Notes under the pieces: generated by a model
Told to the model about the DNA's origin: nothing
What the model saw: the letters and a program-made list of their open reading frames with translations, nothing else
Databases searched by the model: none
Source: Costertonia aggregata
Lineage (GTDB): Bacteria; Bacteroidota; Bacteroidia; Flavobacteriales; Flavobacteriaceae
Length of the DNA stretch: 64,000 nt
Reading direction: 5' to 3'
NCBI RefSeq assembly: GCF_013402795.1
Contig: NZ_CP058595.1
Span: forward strand, 1,523,501-1,587,500
In this document: piece by piece, positions 1-8,102 of the stretch
Position numbering within the stretch: position 1 is the stretch's first letter
How the letters are laid out: the number at the start of each line of letters is the position of its first letter
Position numbers and translations under genes: made by a program

Positions 1-532
1 GGTAGCACCTGGCCCGGGCTCGGAAGTTTTTCGTATCGTCAACTTGTCCGATATGTATATTGAGGTTGACGTTCCCGAAACATACTTGGATGGTATAACG
101 GTAGGGAAACAAGCCAAAGTGTACTTTCCGGTATTGGGAGATACCATTGATACTAAAGTTAGGCAAACGGGCAATTTTATAAGCCCAAGTAATAGGGCTT
201 TTAGTGTTGAAATCCCGGTTCCGAACAAGAAAGGAAACATTAAACCCAACCTAACGGCCAAAGTAAACATCAACGATTATTCCAGTGACAATGCTATAGT
301 CATTCCACAAAGTATCATTTCTGAAAATGCCGAAGGCGAACAGTATGTGTATGTGGCCAAGCCTGTTGAAGGCGAAAAACATGCTACGATTGCCAAGCGT
401 ATTGTAACCACGGGGAAAACACAGGGAAGCAATGTTGAAATTTTATCCGGAATTTCAGATGGCGATTACCTTATCAAAGAAGGGGCAAGAAGCGTAAAAG
501 ATGGTCAAAAAGTGGAAATAAAAAATGGGTAG
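1..532 (+). CDS. RND efflux periplasmic adaptor (HlyD/MFP family), 3' part
   Basis: The reading frame is open from base 2 and has no start inside the window, so the 5' part lies outside. The visible ~176 residues match the C-terminal half of a membrane fusion protein. A segment reading VFRIVNLSDMYIEVDVPE begins the beta-barrel, followed by the membrane-proximal domain (VVIPQSIISE, then GISDGDYLIKEGARSVKDGQKVEI). Such adaptors link an inner-membrane RND pump to an outer-membrane TolC channel. The permease gene follows 150 bases later on the same strand, which supports the call. The TAG stop at 530-532 is formed by the first unit of a heptamer repeat. The TTG at 44 is internal, not a real start. 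Confidence 0.9.
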   Translation, partial: VAPGPGSEVFRIVNLSDMYIEVDVPETYLDGITVGKQAKVYFPVLGDTIDTKVRQTGNFISPSNRAFSVEIPVPNKKGNIKPNLTAKVNINDYSSDNAIVIPQSIISENAEGEQYVYVAKPVEGEKHATIAKRIVTTGKTQGSNVEILSGISDGDYLIKEGARSVKDGQKVEIKNG

Positions 533-639
533 ACGGTAGACGGTAGACGGTAGACGGTAGACGGTAGACGGTAGACGGTAGACGGTAGACGGTAGACGGT
601 AGACGGTAGACGGTAGACGGTAGACGGTAGACGGTAGAC
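528..639. repeat. Perfect heptanucleotide tandem repeat, 16 copies of GGTAGAC
   Basis: Sixteen uninterrupted identical 7-bp units fill 112 bp between the adaptor and permease genes. The first unit supplies the adaptor's stop codon, so copy-number change would not alter the adaptor protein but would change the intergenic distance by 7 bp steps. The tract ends 43 bp before the permease ATG. Perfect identity of all units implies recent or ongoing slippage. Long open frames seen across it on the minus strand are a by-product of the repeat. Confidence 0.97.
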
Positions 640-682
640 AAAAATAAATTTTAAAACTCATCAACTTATAAACAAATCAAAA

Positions 683-3600
683 ATGAGTAAGCAGAAAAAA
701 AACGCCGATAAAGAATTTAAGCTATCCTCATGGGCAATAGACAACCCGTCTGTAATCTATGTCATGATTGCTATTTTCTTGTGGATAGGCTTTTCGGCAT
801 ATCAAGCTATGCCCCGTGAGGATTTTCCCGAAATCGTTGAGACCAAAGTATATATAAGCACCCCTTACCCGGGCAACACCGCAGAAGACATAGAACGCTT
901 GATTACCGATCCGTTAGAGGATAGGCTCAAAAACGTAAGTAACGTTGTTGAAATCACTTCTACATCCCAAGAGGACTATTCTATCATTACCGTTGAGTTT
1001 GATGAGGAACTTTCGGTTGAACAAGCCAAACAAAAGGTCAAGGACGAAGTTGATGGTGAAAAAGCGGGCGAAGATTGGCCTACTTTTAACAATGCCAAGG
1101 TAGAGCCCAATGTTTTTGACTTAAACCTGTCGGAATCCTTTCCGATCATGAACATCAATTTTACGGGGGATTATCCGGTAGAAAAGCTAAAGGAGTTTGC
1201 AGAGTACTTACAGGACGAAATCGAGGACCTCTCAGAGATTAAGGAAGTCAGTATTCGCGGTGCACAGGAAAAGGAAGTTGAAGTTGCCGTGGATGTCTAT
1301 AAAATGATGGCCGCGAAAGTCAGTTTTCAAGATGTAATAGGCGCCATAAGCAATGGCAACATGACCATGTCGGCCGGTAATATCAGAAGTGACGAACAGC
1401 GTAGGACCATACGTGTTTTGGGAGAAATCAAAGACCCACAACAACTGAACGATTTTGTGGTAAAATCGGAAAACGGTGCGATATACCTTCGTGATATTGC
1501 AAAAGTCAGTTTTTCGGAAGAGGACAAGACTACCTATGCCCGGGAGTTTGGCGAAAGTGTTGTAATGCTTGACGTAAAAAAGCGCTCCGGTAAAAATATG
1601 ATCGAGGCTTCCCAAAAAATTAGGGCAATCGTAAAAGAGGCCCAGGCGGATTATTATCCGTCGGATTTAAAAATATCGATCGCCAACGATTCATCGGAAA
1701 GAACCTTGAACCAAGTAGACGACTTGGTGAACAATATTATTTTCGGGATTATCTTGGTAGTTACCGTATTGATGTTTTTCCTAGGCTTCCGGAACGCACT
1801 CTTTGTTGGTTTTGCCATACCTATGTCAATGTTCATGTCTTTCGCCATTCTCAACCTTTTTGGCTATACTTTGAATACGATGATTCTCTTTGGGATGATC
1901 ATGGGTCTGGGGATGATGGTAGATAACGGTATCGTGGTCGTTGAGAACGTATACAGATTGATGGACGAGGGCATGTCCCGTACCGAAGCTGCAAAAAAAG
2001 GTATCGGTGAAATTGCATTCCCGATCATTATATCGACCCTTACCACGGTAGCGGCATTTGTGCCCTTAGGATTGTGGCCCGGTATTTTTGGGCAGTTTAT
2101 GATATACTTCCCCATTACCCTATCCGTGGTATTGGGCTCATCATTGTTCGTGGCCATTTTTATGAACTCCATGTTGGTCTCCCAATTTATGGAAATCGGC
2201 GAAAAGGAATTAAAGGTAAAGCAGCTCATTCGCATTAGCGCCATATTGGGCGGACTTGGCCTGTTTATATTGCTATTTGGCGGTGCTATGCGAGGTCTGG
2301 GTACCGTTATGATACTTACGGCCATCATGTTCTGGGTGTACAAGTATGTTTTAAAACGATGGGCTTTGCGTTTTCAAAAAAACACCATGGTACGTTTTGA
2401 AAATTGGTACGAACGTAGAATCGTACATGCCTTGCGCGGTAAAAACGTATACTGGTATTTTAGTATTACCTTCTTTTTGTTGATTGCCGTATTTATGCTT
2501 TTCGGGGCATCGATCGGGGCGGGGCGCACAAAAATCGAATTCTTTCCAGATAATATTCCCAATGAAATCTATGCCTATATTGAATATCCCGAAGGCACGT
2601 CCATAGAAAAGACCAATAAAATCACCAAAGAAATTGAAAAAAGGGTGTACGAAGTGGTCAAGCAGGATAAATACCAATCGCCAACAGGTGAAAATTATCT
2701 AGTGGAGTCCGCCGTTTCGCAAGTTGGTGAAGGTGCGGGAAACCCGCAGACCGATGGCGGTTCGTCCGCAGAAATGCCCCACCGTGGCAAAGTCACCGTC
2801 TCTATGCAAGAGTTCAAATACAGGAACGGGTTGGACACTGAAGACCTGAGAAAGGAAATTCAGGAAGCGCTCACGGGAATATACCCCGGTGTGGCAATTT
2901 CAGTCGAGAAAGATGCCGCCGGACCGCCTGCAGGATATCCCATAAATATTGAGTTGGAAGGTAAAGATTATGCCGAGCTCATTAATACGGCCGAGGATAT
3001 CCGAAATTTTATCAATACCAAAAATATTGCAGGTATCGAGGAACTTAAGATAGATGTAAATAAAAGTAAACCCTCGATGCAAGTGGTCGTAGACCGTGAA
3101 AAAGCCGGGGAACTTGGCGTTGGCGTTGGCCAGGTAGGGCAACAATTGCGCAGGTCGCTATTTGGTGAAAAGGCAGGGGTCTATAAGGTAGATGGTGAGG
3201 ATTATGATATCAATGTTCGTTTTAACGAGGATATCCGCTATGATAAAAATGCGCTGTTCAATCAAAATATCATTTTCAGAGATCCGGCCAACGGGCAGAT
3301 CAAGGAAATTCCTGTCGCCGCCGTTGCCACACAAAAAAATTCTTCGGGCTTTAGTGCCATAAAGCACCGTGACAAGAAAAGGGTGGTAACCGTATACTCG
3401 GGATTAAAGCCAGGTTTTAGCGATGCGGGTGCTATTGTTGCCGAAATCCAAAAAGAAATGGAAAACTATAAAGGGCTGCCTGAGGATATAAAAATCGATT
3501 TTACGGGACAGATCGAGGAACAGAACAAACAAATGCAGTTCTTGGTAGGGGCCTTCTTTTCGGGTCTTGGCCTGATTATGCTGATTTTGATATTTCAATT

Positions 3601-4180
3601 TGGCGGTATTTCCAAACCCTTGATTATCATGATCGCCATTTTCTTAAGTTTCATAGGGGTTTTTGGTGGCTTGATGTTGACCGGTTGGTCATTCGTCATC
3701 ATGATGACCATGATGGGTATCATATCCCTTGCGGGTATTGTAGTGAACAATGGCGTAGTACTGCTAGATTATACCCAGATTCTCATTGACCGTAAAAAAG
3801 TGGAATTGAATATGGACGATAAGGACTTATTGTCTATGGAGCAAGTGACCGAAATTATTACCCGAGGTGGTAAGGCAAGGCTACGGCCCGTGATATTGAC
3901 GGCCATCACTACGGTCCTGGGGTTGATACCATTGGCGATAGGGTTGAACATTGATTTTTTCTCGCTATTCTCGGAGTTTGACCCAAAAATTTACATCGGT
4001 GGGGATAATGTGATTTTCTGGGGACCTTTGGCATGGACGGTAATCTTTGGTCTGATCGTGGCCACTTTCCTTACCCTGATCATTGTTCCCGTATTGTTCA
4101 ACATTGTGTACCGTATTAAAATTGGTTTGCGTAAAGGCAAAAAGAAAGTAAAAGAGGATATTTTGGATACGGCGGCCTAA
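683..4180 (+). CDS. RND family efflux permease (AcrB/MdtB-like)
   Basis: At 1165 residues this is slightly longer than the usual 1030-1100. RND permeases are inner-membrane proton antiporters that drive substrates through an adaptor and an outer-membrane channel. The sequence has TM1 at about 30-50 (VIYVMIAIFLWIGFSAYQAMP), a first porter domain (TPYPGNTAEDIERLITDPLE), a TM2-6 block near 350-500 and a second TM block near 950-1145. The TM4 motif GLGMMVDNGIVVVEN carries an Asp at about 414, the expected proton-relay position. The pseudo-repeat in the second half reads GIVVNNGVVLLDY. No outer-membrane factor gene is visible; it may lie upstream. The substrate cannot be read from the sequence. 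Confidence 0.96.
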   Translation: MSKQKKNADKEFKLSSWAIDNPSVIYVMIAIFLWIGFSAYQAMPREDFPEIVETKVYISTPYPGNTAEDIERLITDPLEDRLKNVSNVVEITSTSQEDYSIITVEFDEELSVEQAKQKVKDEVDGEKAGEDWPTFNNAKVEPNVFDLNLSESFPIMNINFTGDYPVEKLKEFAEYLQDEIEDLSEIKEVSIRGAQEKEVEVAVDVYKMMAAKVSFQDVIGAISNGNMTMSAGNIRSDEQRRTIRVLGEIKDPQQLNDFVVKSENGAIYLRDIAKVSFSEEDKTTYAREFGESVVMLDVKKRSGKNMIEASQKIRAIVKEAQADYYPSDLKISIANDSSERTLNQVDDLVNNIIFGIILVVTVLMFFLGFRNALFVGFAIPMSMFMSFAILNLFGYTLNTMILFGMIMGLGMMVDNGIVVVENVYRLMDEGMSRTEAAKKGIGEIAFPIIISTLTTVAAFVPLGLWPGIFGQFMIYFPITLSVVLGSSLFVAIFMNSMLVSQFMEIGEKELKVKQLIRISAILGGLGLFILLFGGAMRGLGTVMILTAIMFWVYKYVLKRWALRFQKNTMVRFENWYERRIVHALRGKNVYWYFSITFFLLIAVFMLFGASIGAGRTKIEFFPDNIPNEIYAYIEYPEGTSIEKTNKITKEIEKRVYEVVKQDKYQSPTGENYLVESAVSQVGEGAGNPQTDGGSSAEMPHRGKVTVSMQEFKYRNGLDTEDLRKEIQEALTGIYPGVAISVEKDAAGPPAGYPINIELEGKDYAELINTAEDIRNFINTKNIAGIEELKIDVNKSKPSMQVVVDREKAGELGVGVGQVGQQLRRSLFGEKAGVYKVDGEDYDINVRFNEDIRYDKNALFNQNIIFRDPANGQIKEIPVAAVATQKNSSGFSAIKHRDKKRVVTVYSGLKPGFSDAGAIVAEIQKEMENYKGLPEDIKIDFTGQIEEQNKQMQFLVGAFFSGLGLIMLILIFQFGGISKPLIIMIAIFLSFIGVFGGLMLTGWSFVIMMTMMGIISLAGIVVNNGVVLLDYTQILIDRKKVELNMDDKDLLSMEQVTEIITRGGKARLRPVILTAITTVLGLIPLAIGLNIDFFSLFSEFDPKIYIGGDNVIFWGPLAWTVIFGLIVATFLTLIIVPVLFNIVYRIKIGLRKGKKKVKEDILDTAA

Positions 4181-4197
4181 AACGGAAAACTCAAATA

Positions 4198-4872
4198 ATG
4201 ATAGATGGCTTACCAAACTGGATAAATTGGGCATTCATAGCAACATTTTTCGTAACTATAGCTCTTTTTCATCTTGCGAACGGCAGGTCAAAAAAATTAA
4301 GCCTTTTTATTGTTGTTTGGAGCTTGTTTCATGCTGTTTTGGCGTATAACGGGTTTTACAACAAAACAGATTTGTTTCCGCCCAGGTTTCTTTTGGTGTT
4401 GATACCCTCGTTATCGTTTCTGATATTTGGTCTTTTAAAGAAGAATCGAGAGCAGATACTAGCCAAAAGGAATATTAGGGCCAGTACGTTTTTGCATGTT
4501 ATAAGAATACCGGTCGAAATCATGCTCTTTTATTTGTATCTCTATAAAACAATGCCTCAACTAATGACGTTCGAGGGGCGTAATTTTGATATTATTGCAG
4601 GTATATTGGCCCTTGTATCCGGTATTCTTTTTTACGTAAAGAGCGTAGGGAAAACATTTTTACTCGTTTTTAACGGTATAGGGTTGCTCCTTATCTTATT
4701 TGTGTTTGTCAACGGTATTTTATCTAGCGAGTTACCTATTCAAATGTTCGCCTTTGATCAACCTACAAAAGCATTGGAATATTTTCCGTTCGTTTTGCTC
4801 CCCGCCACCATCGTGCCCATTGTAATATATACCCATATCATAGACCTGATATTGTTGATGAGGAAAGTTTAA
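4198..4872 (+). CDS. Multi-spanning membrane protein of unknown function
   Basis: This 224-residue protein starts 17 bases after the RND permease stop, so the two are probably co-transcribed. It has six or seven hydrophobic segments (for example WAFIATFFVTIALFHLA near the N-terminus and FLLVLIPSLSFLIFGLL near 62-78) with short charged loops and no signal peptide. I do not recognise a family with certainty. The position invites a role linked to the efflux pump, but nothing in the protein itself shows that. Confidence 0.75.
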   Translation: MIDGLPNWINWAFIATFFVTIALFHLANGRSKKLSLFIVVWSLFHAVLAYNGFYNKTDLFPPRFLLVLIPSLSFLIFGLLKKNREQILAKRNIRASTFLHVIRIPVEIMLFYLYLYKTMPQLMTFEGRNFDIIAGILALVSGILFYVKSVGKTFLLVFNGIGLLLILFVFVNGILSSELPIQMFAFDQPTKALEYFPFVLLPATIVPIVIYTHIIDLILLMRKV

Positions 4873-4873
4873 A

Positions 4874-5569
4874 TTAAAACGAAAATCTTACAATGGGAGC
4901 AAATGTAAGACTCTCGACGCCTATGAAGCTATAAAAAATTTGGCCTCGAACTCCTATTGACACATAATCTTTTAAAGGAAACATATAATCCAAAGCAGCA
5001 AAAGCACCGCCATCATCAACAACTCCCCCTGTATCATTTATACTTGCCACAATAGCCTGATCAAACTCATTGAAAGAAACAAAAGTAAAAGTTTCAAAAT
5101 GTTGATAGATAAATAGCCCAACAGAAAGATTTAGATTTTTGTTAAATCTCCTCCTAAAATGAACGGTGTAGTGGCGAACTTCTCGACGCAATCTAAAATC
5201 TTGAAAAGAAAGCAACGTCGGGATGCCGTTCTCTACGGGAACAATATTAATAAAGTCTGGGCCTTCTACAAGCTGAACAGATTCATAAAAGCCTTGATCT
5301 GTAACTCTACGGGTAGCGGCATGTTGAGCATAACCAATACCTATGTAGTCAGTATCAGAAATTTTATAATCCAAGGAAAATTCCAAACGAGGTCCAATAT
5401 TTGGCGTTTCGTAATCATTTTCAAATGGAGAGCTAAAACTCAAGGTGGATGTGTATTCACTGTATAACATGCCATAGCCCAGCATAAATTGAAACTTATC
5501 TTCTTGTGAATACAAAGAATGTAATGATAAAACGTAAATTAAAACAATCAATGAAAGTTTGCGCTGCAT
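4874..5569 (-). CDS. Exported protein, probable outer-membrane beta-barrel
   Basis: The 231-residue product begins with a cleavable signal peptide (MQRKLSLIVLIYVLSLHSLYSQ) and continues in alternating hydrophobic/polar strands rich in Tyr, Phe and Gly. It ends in Phe (FAPIVRFSF), which is typical of outer-membrane barrels. It runs convergent to the preceding gene with only one base between the stops, and lies 20 bases downstream of another barrel-like gene on the same strand. The two are similar in size and style and are likely co-transcribed. Function unknown. Confidence 0.7.
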   Translation of the reverse strand: MQRKLSLIVLIYVLSLHSLYSQEDKFQFMLGYGMLYSEYTSTLSFSSPFENDYETPNIGPRLEFSLDYKISDTDYIGIGYAQHAATRRVTDQGFYESVQLVEGPDFINIVPVENGIPTLLSFQDFRLRREVRHYTVHFRRRFNKNLNLSVGLFIYQHFETFTFVSFNEFDQAIVASINDTGGVVDDGGAFAALDYMFPLKDYVSIGVRGQIFYSFIGVESLTFAPIVRFSF

Positions 5570-5589
5570 TGAATTAGGTATAAATTTTA

Positions 5590-6261
5590 TTAAAAGCGTT
5601 TTCCAATCAATAATCCCACGAATATATGATTGGCCAAAATGGGTTCAGTAAATAATATTCTTGAAGAAATATCGGATAAGCTATGCACATCCACACCAAT
5701 GTTGAGCCCATACTTCCATCTATAATAATAGGAGAGGCCTAAGTTGAGAAAAGCTTCGTCTACGGTTTCTTGGCGTATTTCCGTATCTAAATCTATAATC
5801 TCATTAGTTTCGATGTCAAACGAAAAAGAAGTTATGTCCTGTGTCAAAGATTCTGAAGTGTAATAACCGATCCCTGCACTGGCCCCAAAAAAATGTCGTT
5901 GTTTGTTGATAAAAGCAAAATATGCTTTTATCCCAGCAGCATAAATCTCAATCTTACCAGGCTCAAAAAGACCTACATCTGCACCTATTGGGCCTAAACG
6001 CCTTTTAAGTTCATCGGCATCCTCAAAATAGCTGACAGTACTATTACCACTTGCTCGCGATAAAAATACATCCAGAACAAAACTTTTACCCAAGTTGCGC
6101 TGATAGCCCAAATTAATACCAAATCTATTTTCGCGGTTTCCCATATCCCACAAAGTAGGGTGGCCAGCACTTATGTAAACAGCATTCTTCTCCGAAAAAC
6201 TATTTGTTTGTGAAAACAGTCCAAACGTTGCAAGAAGAAAAAAAATAGATATATATTTCAT
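5590..6261 (-). CDS. Exported protein, probable outer-membrane beta-barrel
   Basis: This 223-residue protein has a signal peptide (MKYISIFFLLATFGLFSQ) and amphipathic strands such as FGINLGYQRNLGKSFVLDVFLS, here split by loops, ending in Phe (GLLIGKRF). The pattern fits a small 8- to 10-stranded barrel. It is the middle member of three exported-protein genes on the minus strand, with a 73-base gap to the upstream lipoprotein gene that contains a perfect 10-bp hairpin. No family assigned. Confidence 0.7.
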   Translation of the reverse strand: MKYISIFFLLATFGLFSQTNSFSEKNAVYISAGHPTLWDMGNRENRFGINLGYQRNLGKSFVLDVFLSRASGNSTVSYFEDADELKRRLGPIGADVGLFEPGKIEIYAAGIKAYFAFINKQRHFFGASAGIGYYTSESLTQDITSFSFDIETNEIIDLDTEIRQETVDEAFLNLGLSYYYRWKYGLNIGVDVHSLSDISSRILFTEPILANHIFVGLLIGKRF

Positions 6262-6277
6262 AATTTAAATTTGATAG

Positions 6278-6306
6278 TTCCAGAGGCCAAAAATGAGCCT
6301 CTGGAA
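6278..6306. terminator. Hairpin between lipoprotein and barrel genes
   Basis: TTCCAGAGGC (6278-6287) pairs perfectly with GCCTCTGGAA (6297-6306) around a 9-base loop. It lies 28 bases after the minus-strand lipoprotein stop. There is no clear U-run in either direction, so it may be a processing or stability hairpin rather than a full terminator. Confidence 0.55.
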
Positions 6307-6334
6307 TCTTATATTAGTAAAATTGTACTCTTTA

Positions 6335-7789
6335 TTAGTGCAGCTTGGTATAAAAATGATTAAAAAAGTAAAAGAATTTTTCATTGGGACTGGTCTTTTT
6401 GTTCCAGTATCGTCCTTTATAGAATCTCGTTTCAGGATATAAATCATTAGATCCCACTATAGACACTAAAGCTAATTTTCTTGAAATAGGAAATTTGGTT
6501 CTAAATTTTGAAGCTCCAACCTTAACTTTAACTTTATAGGATATTGACCCTTCGACTTTAGGTACTATCTTACCATCTTTAATTTCTGCGCCAACTTTAG
6601 CCGTCAATTCTGCTTCTTGGCTTGCTTTCAAATGATGGTTAGTGAAAATAGCAATCATTTGTTCGGCCTCGGTCATATTCCAATCCTCATCGAATACAGC
6701 CTTATAATCATGCCACCAACCCCTCTTGTCTCCTTTCATTCTATATTTAGTTTTAAAAAAATTAAATACCCTAGCCCCAGAAAATATCTTACCATCAACA
6801 ACGGTTGGGTTACCATCTAATGAACCTCGCTTCACTTCTAATTTTAAGTGTGTTCTTCCAAAGCCACCCCAACCGGAATTCTTTGTCCCAAATTGCATCA
6901 TCCTTGTAGATAAGATATCTTCTTCCTTTATACTAGCTGGATTTACATTGTAAGGCAATAATTTTGGCCCGCCATTATATGGTGGGGGCAAATCATCATC
7001 TCCAATTGGTATTGGGAACACTTCTGCGAAATCACATGGTCTTCCGGGTATATCACAGTCGTCCATATAGCCTATTACGAGAACTTTATTTTCGTACAGA
7101 TAATCATCATTTTGATAGCCTACTGATTGTAATTCTGGGCCACGACCTGTGTTGCTATTTATAACTCGATAGACTTCATTTGTTTCTGTATATTCTACAG
7201 GACTATACGTTAAAAACAATTCTTCAGATTTGAAAGACTTATCTGTTTTCTCACCAACGTCGTAAGGATAGTATAAATGTAACTCTTCATTTGCTAAAAG
7301 CTCTAATAAGTCATCGGCTGTTTTTTTTGAATTAGTCTCTCCTTTTCTGGCTACATTGTCAGGAATATTGTACTTTTCATATATTGCAAAGTATGCATCA
7401 TTACTTCTATCCAGTTCATTTTTAAGCACTTCTTTTAAAGTTGAATTATCCCTAAACGAAGCAACAACGTTTTTCTCCAAAAAAGTTTTTTCACTCTTAG
7501 AAATCGTCTTTTCATTGCCTAGCATATATGATAACGATACTAATTCGCCGTAACGATCAACATTACGCATGCTAGATAACATTTCTTCCTGAACTTTTGT
7601 ATTTGTCATAGCCTTTCCCAAAAGTAGAGTTACGTTTTTTAAAAACTCATCTTCTTGAATGGACGTGCCATTTGCGAATTCAGATTGATTATTGTCTATA
7701 ATCTCTTCATTTTGGATTTCATTTTGACACGACCATATGAGTAAGGTCAAAATAAGTACAAATACTATCTTTATATTATATAATTTCAT
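6335..7789 (-). CDS. Lipoprotein of unknown function, 484 aa
   Basis: The N-terminus (IKIVFVLILTLLIWSCQN) is a lipoprotein signal with lipobox Cys at about 21, so the protein is likely anchored in the outer membrane or at the surface. Residues 45-190 look helical and polar. Residues 190-290 contain a proline-rich stretch with PIPIGDDDLPPPYNGGPK. The C-terminal ~190 residues contain a Trp/Gly-rich segment (NSGWGGFGRTHLKLEVKRG), then GWWHDYKAVFDEDWNMTEAEQM, and a basic strand-rich end. I do not recognise a family. It heads a three-gene group of exported proteins that looks accessory compared with the flanking efflux and housekeeping genes. Confidence 0.75.
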   Translation of the reverse strand: MKLYNIKIVFVLILTLLIWSCQNEIQNEEIIDNNQSEFANGTSIQEDEFLKNVTLLLGKAMTNTKVQEEMLSSMRNVDRYGELVSLSYMLGNEKTISKSEKTFLEKNVVASFRDNSTLKEVLKNELDRSNDAYFAIYEKYNIPDNVARKGETNSKKTADDLLELLANEELHLYYPYDVGEKTDKSFKSEELFLTYSPVEYTETNEVYRVINSNTGRGPELQSVGYQNDDYLYENKVLVIGYMDDCDIPGRPCDFAEVFPIPIGDDDLPPPYNGGPKLLPYNVNPASIKEEDILSTRMMQFGTKNSGWGGFGRTHLKLEVKRGSLDGNPTVVDGKIFSGARVFNFFKTKYRMKGDKRGWWHDYKAVFDEDWNMTEAEQMIAIFTNHHLKASQEAELTAKVGAEIKDGKIVPKVEGSISYKVKVKVGASKFRTKFPISRKLALVSIVGSNDLYPETRFYKGRYWNKKTSPNEKFFYFFNHFYTKLH

Positions 7790-7842
7790 TAATTACATGT
7801 TTTAAATTCAAATTTTTTTAACGGTTCTTCTACGAGGAATCT

Positions 7843-7850
7843 TACCTTTG
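7843..7850 (+). promoter_or_regulatory. Bacteroidota-type -7 element TACCTTTG
   Basis: It matches TAnnTTTG exactly and predicts a transcript start at about 7855-7858, which is where the paired 5' arm of the candidate RNA begins. No good -33 TTG is visible at the usual distance, so it is only half a promoter by sequence. Confidence 0.4.
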
Positions 7851-7857
7851 TAATCTT

Positions 7858-7959
7858 ACCTCTGGTTGTAGTTGGCTCTATTTCATGGGCTTTCGTTTTT
7901 TAATGGTTAGACATCGCTTAGTATTAATCTTTAATCAACGTTACACCAGAGGTTTTTTT
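7858..7959 (+). ncRNA. Candidate structured small RNA, about 100 nt
   Basis: ACCTCTGG (7858-7865) pairs perfectly with CCAGAGGT (7946-7953). The helix extends inward with small bulges: T66-A45, then GTA 7868-7870 with TAC 7942-7944, then GTTG 7871-7874 with CAAC 7936-7939 less 7940-7941. This gives about 16 bp joining the two ends. The 3' arm runs into seven T residues, as in an intrinsic terminator, and a TAnnTTTG element sits just upstream of the 5' arm. A closed-ended RNA with promoter and terminator is the simplest reading. It does not match any RNA family I know; 6S, tmRNA, SRP RNA and RNase P RNA can be excluded by size or motifs. Confidence 0.45.
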
Positions 7960-7967
7960 ATATGACA

Positions 7968-7988
7968 AACTATGTAAACATAGTTTAC
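7968..7988. promoter_or_regulatory. Overlapping palindromes, possible operator
   Basis: GTAAAC (7974-7979) and GTTTAC (7983-7988) form a perfect inverted repeat with a 3-bp centre. An overlapping one is AACTATG (7968-7974) with CATAGTT (7979-7985). The compact symmetry suits a dimeric DNA-binding protein. The adjacent response regulator is an obvious but untested candidate. Confidence 0.35.
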
Positions 7989-8058
7989 AAGTACCTCAGA
8001 TGAAATTGTTAAAGAAATCTAAAATTAACAAAAGAAATATAGAAACAGGGGAAATACA

Positions 8059-8093
8059 CCTTACATGTTGTAAGGTTTAAGCCTTACTTTTTT
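8059..8093. promoter_or_regulatory. Three alternating arms CCTTAC / GTAAGG / CCTTAC with T-run
   Basis: CCTTACA (8059-8065) can pair with TGTAAGG (8069-8075), and GTAAGG (8070-8075) can instead pair with CCTTAC (8082-8087), followed by TTTTTT on the plus strand. The two hairpins share the middle arm and exclude each other. The second is terminator-like for plus-strand transcripts. Alternatively it is a three-half-site protein-binding array just after the response-regulator stop. Confidence 0.45.
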
Positions 8094-8102
8094 GTAGGGG
8101 TA

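Larger units (their letters stand above)
7790..8102. other. Non-coding region of 313 bp with several inverted repeats
   Basis: No convincing gene is present. From left to right it holds a plus-strand TAnnTTTG element, a long-range stem closed by a T7 run (candidate RNA), a short palindrome GTAAACATAGTTTAC at 7974-7988, and three alternating arms CCTTAC/GTAAGG/CCTTAC at 8059-8087. The flanking genes are both on the minus strand. Confidence 0.7.

Noticed and set aside
528-639. Repeat array as a CRISPR
   Set aside because: The units are 7 bp, contiguous and without spacers, and no cas genes are near.
455-664. Minus-strand 69-codon open frame rich in a repeated STVYRLP unit
   Set aside because: It is the translation of the 7-bp DNA repeat (21 bp = 7 codons) and overlaps the end of the adaptor gene.
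1864-2343. 159-codon open frame antisense to the RND permease
   Set aside because: It lies wholly inside a well-conserved gene; the composition is that of an antisense shadow.
6265-6447. 60-codon minus-strand frame overlapping the lipoprotein end
   Set aside because: It is out of frame with the 484-aa gene and crosses the hairpin at 6278-6306; no coding sign.
7885-7965. 26-codon basic ORF inside the candidate RNA (starts MGFRFLMVRHR)
   Set aside because: It runs through the terminator T-run and out of the RNA, has no partner or similarity, and is probably chance.
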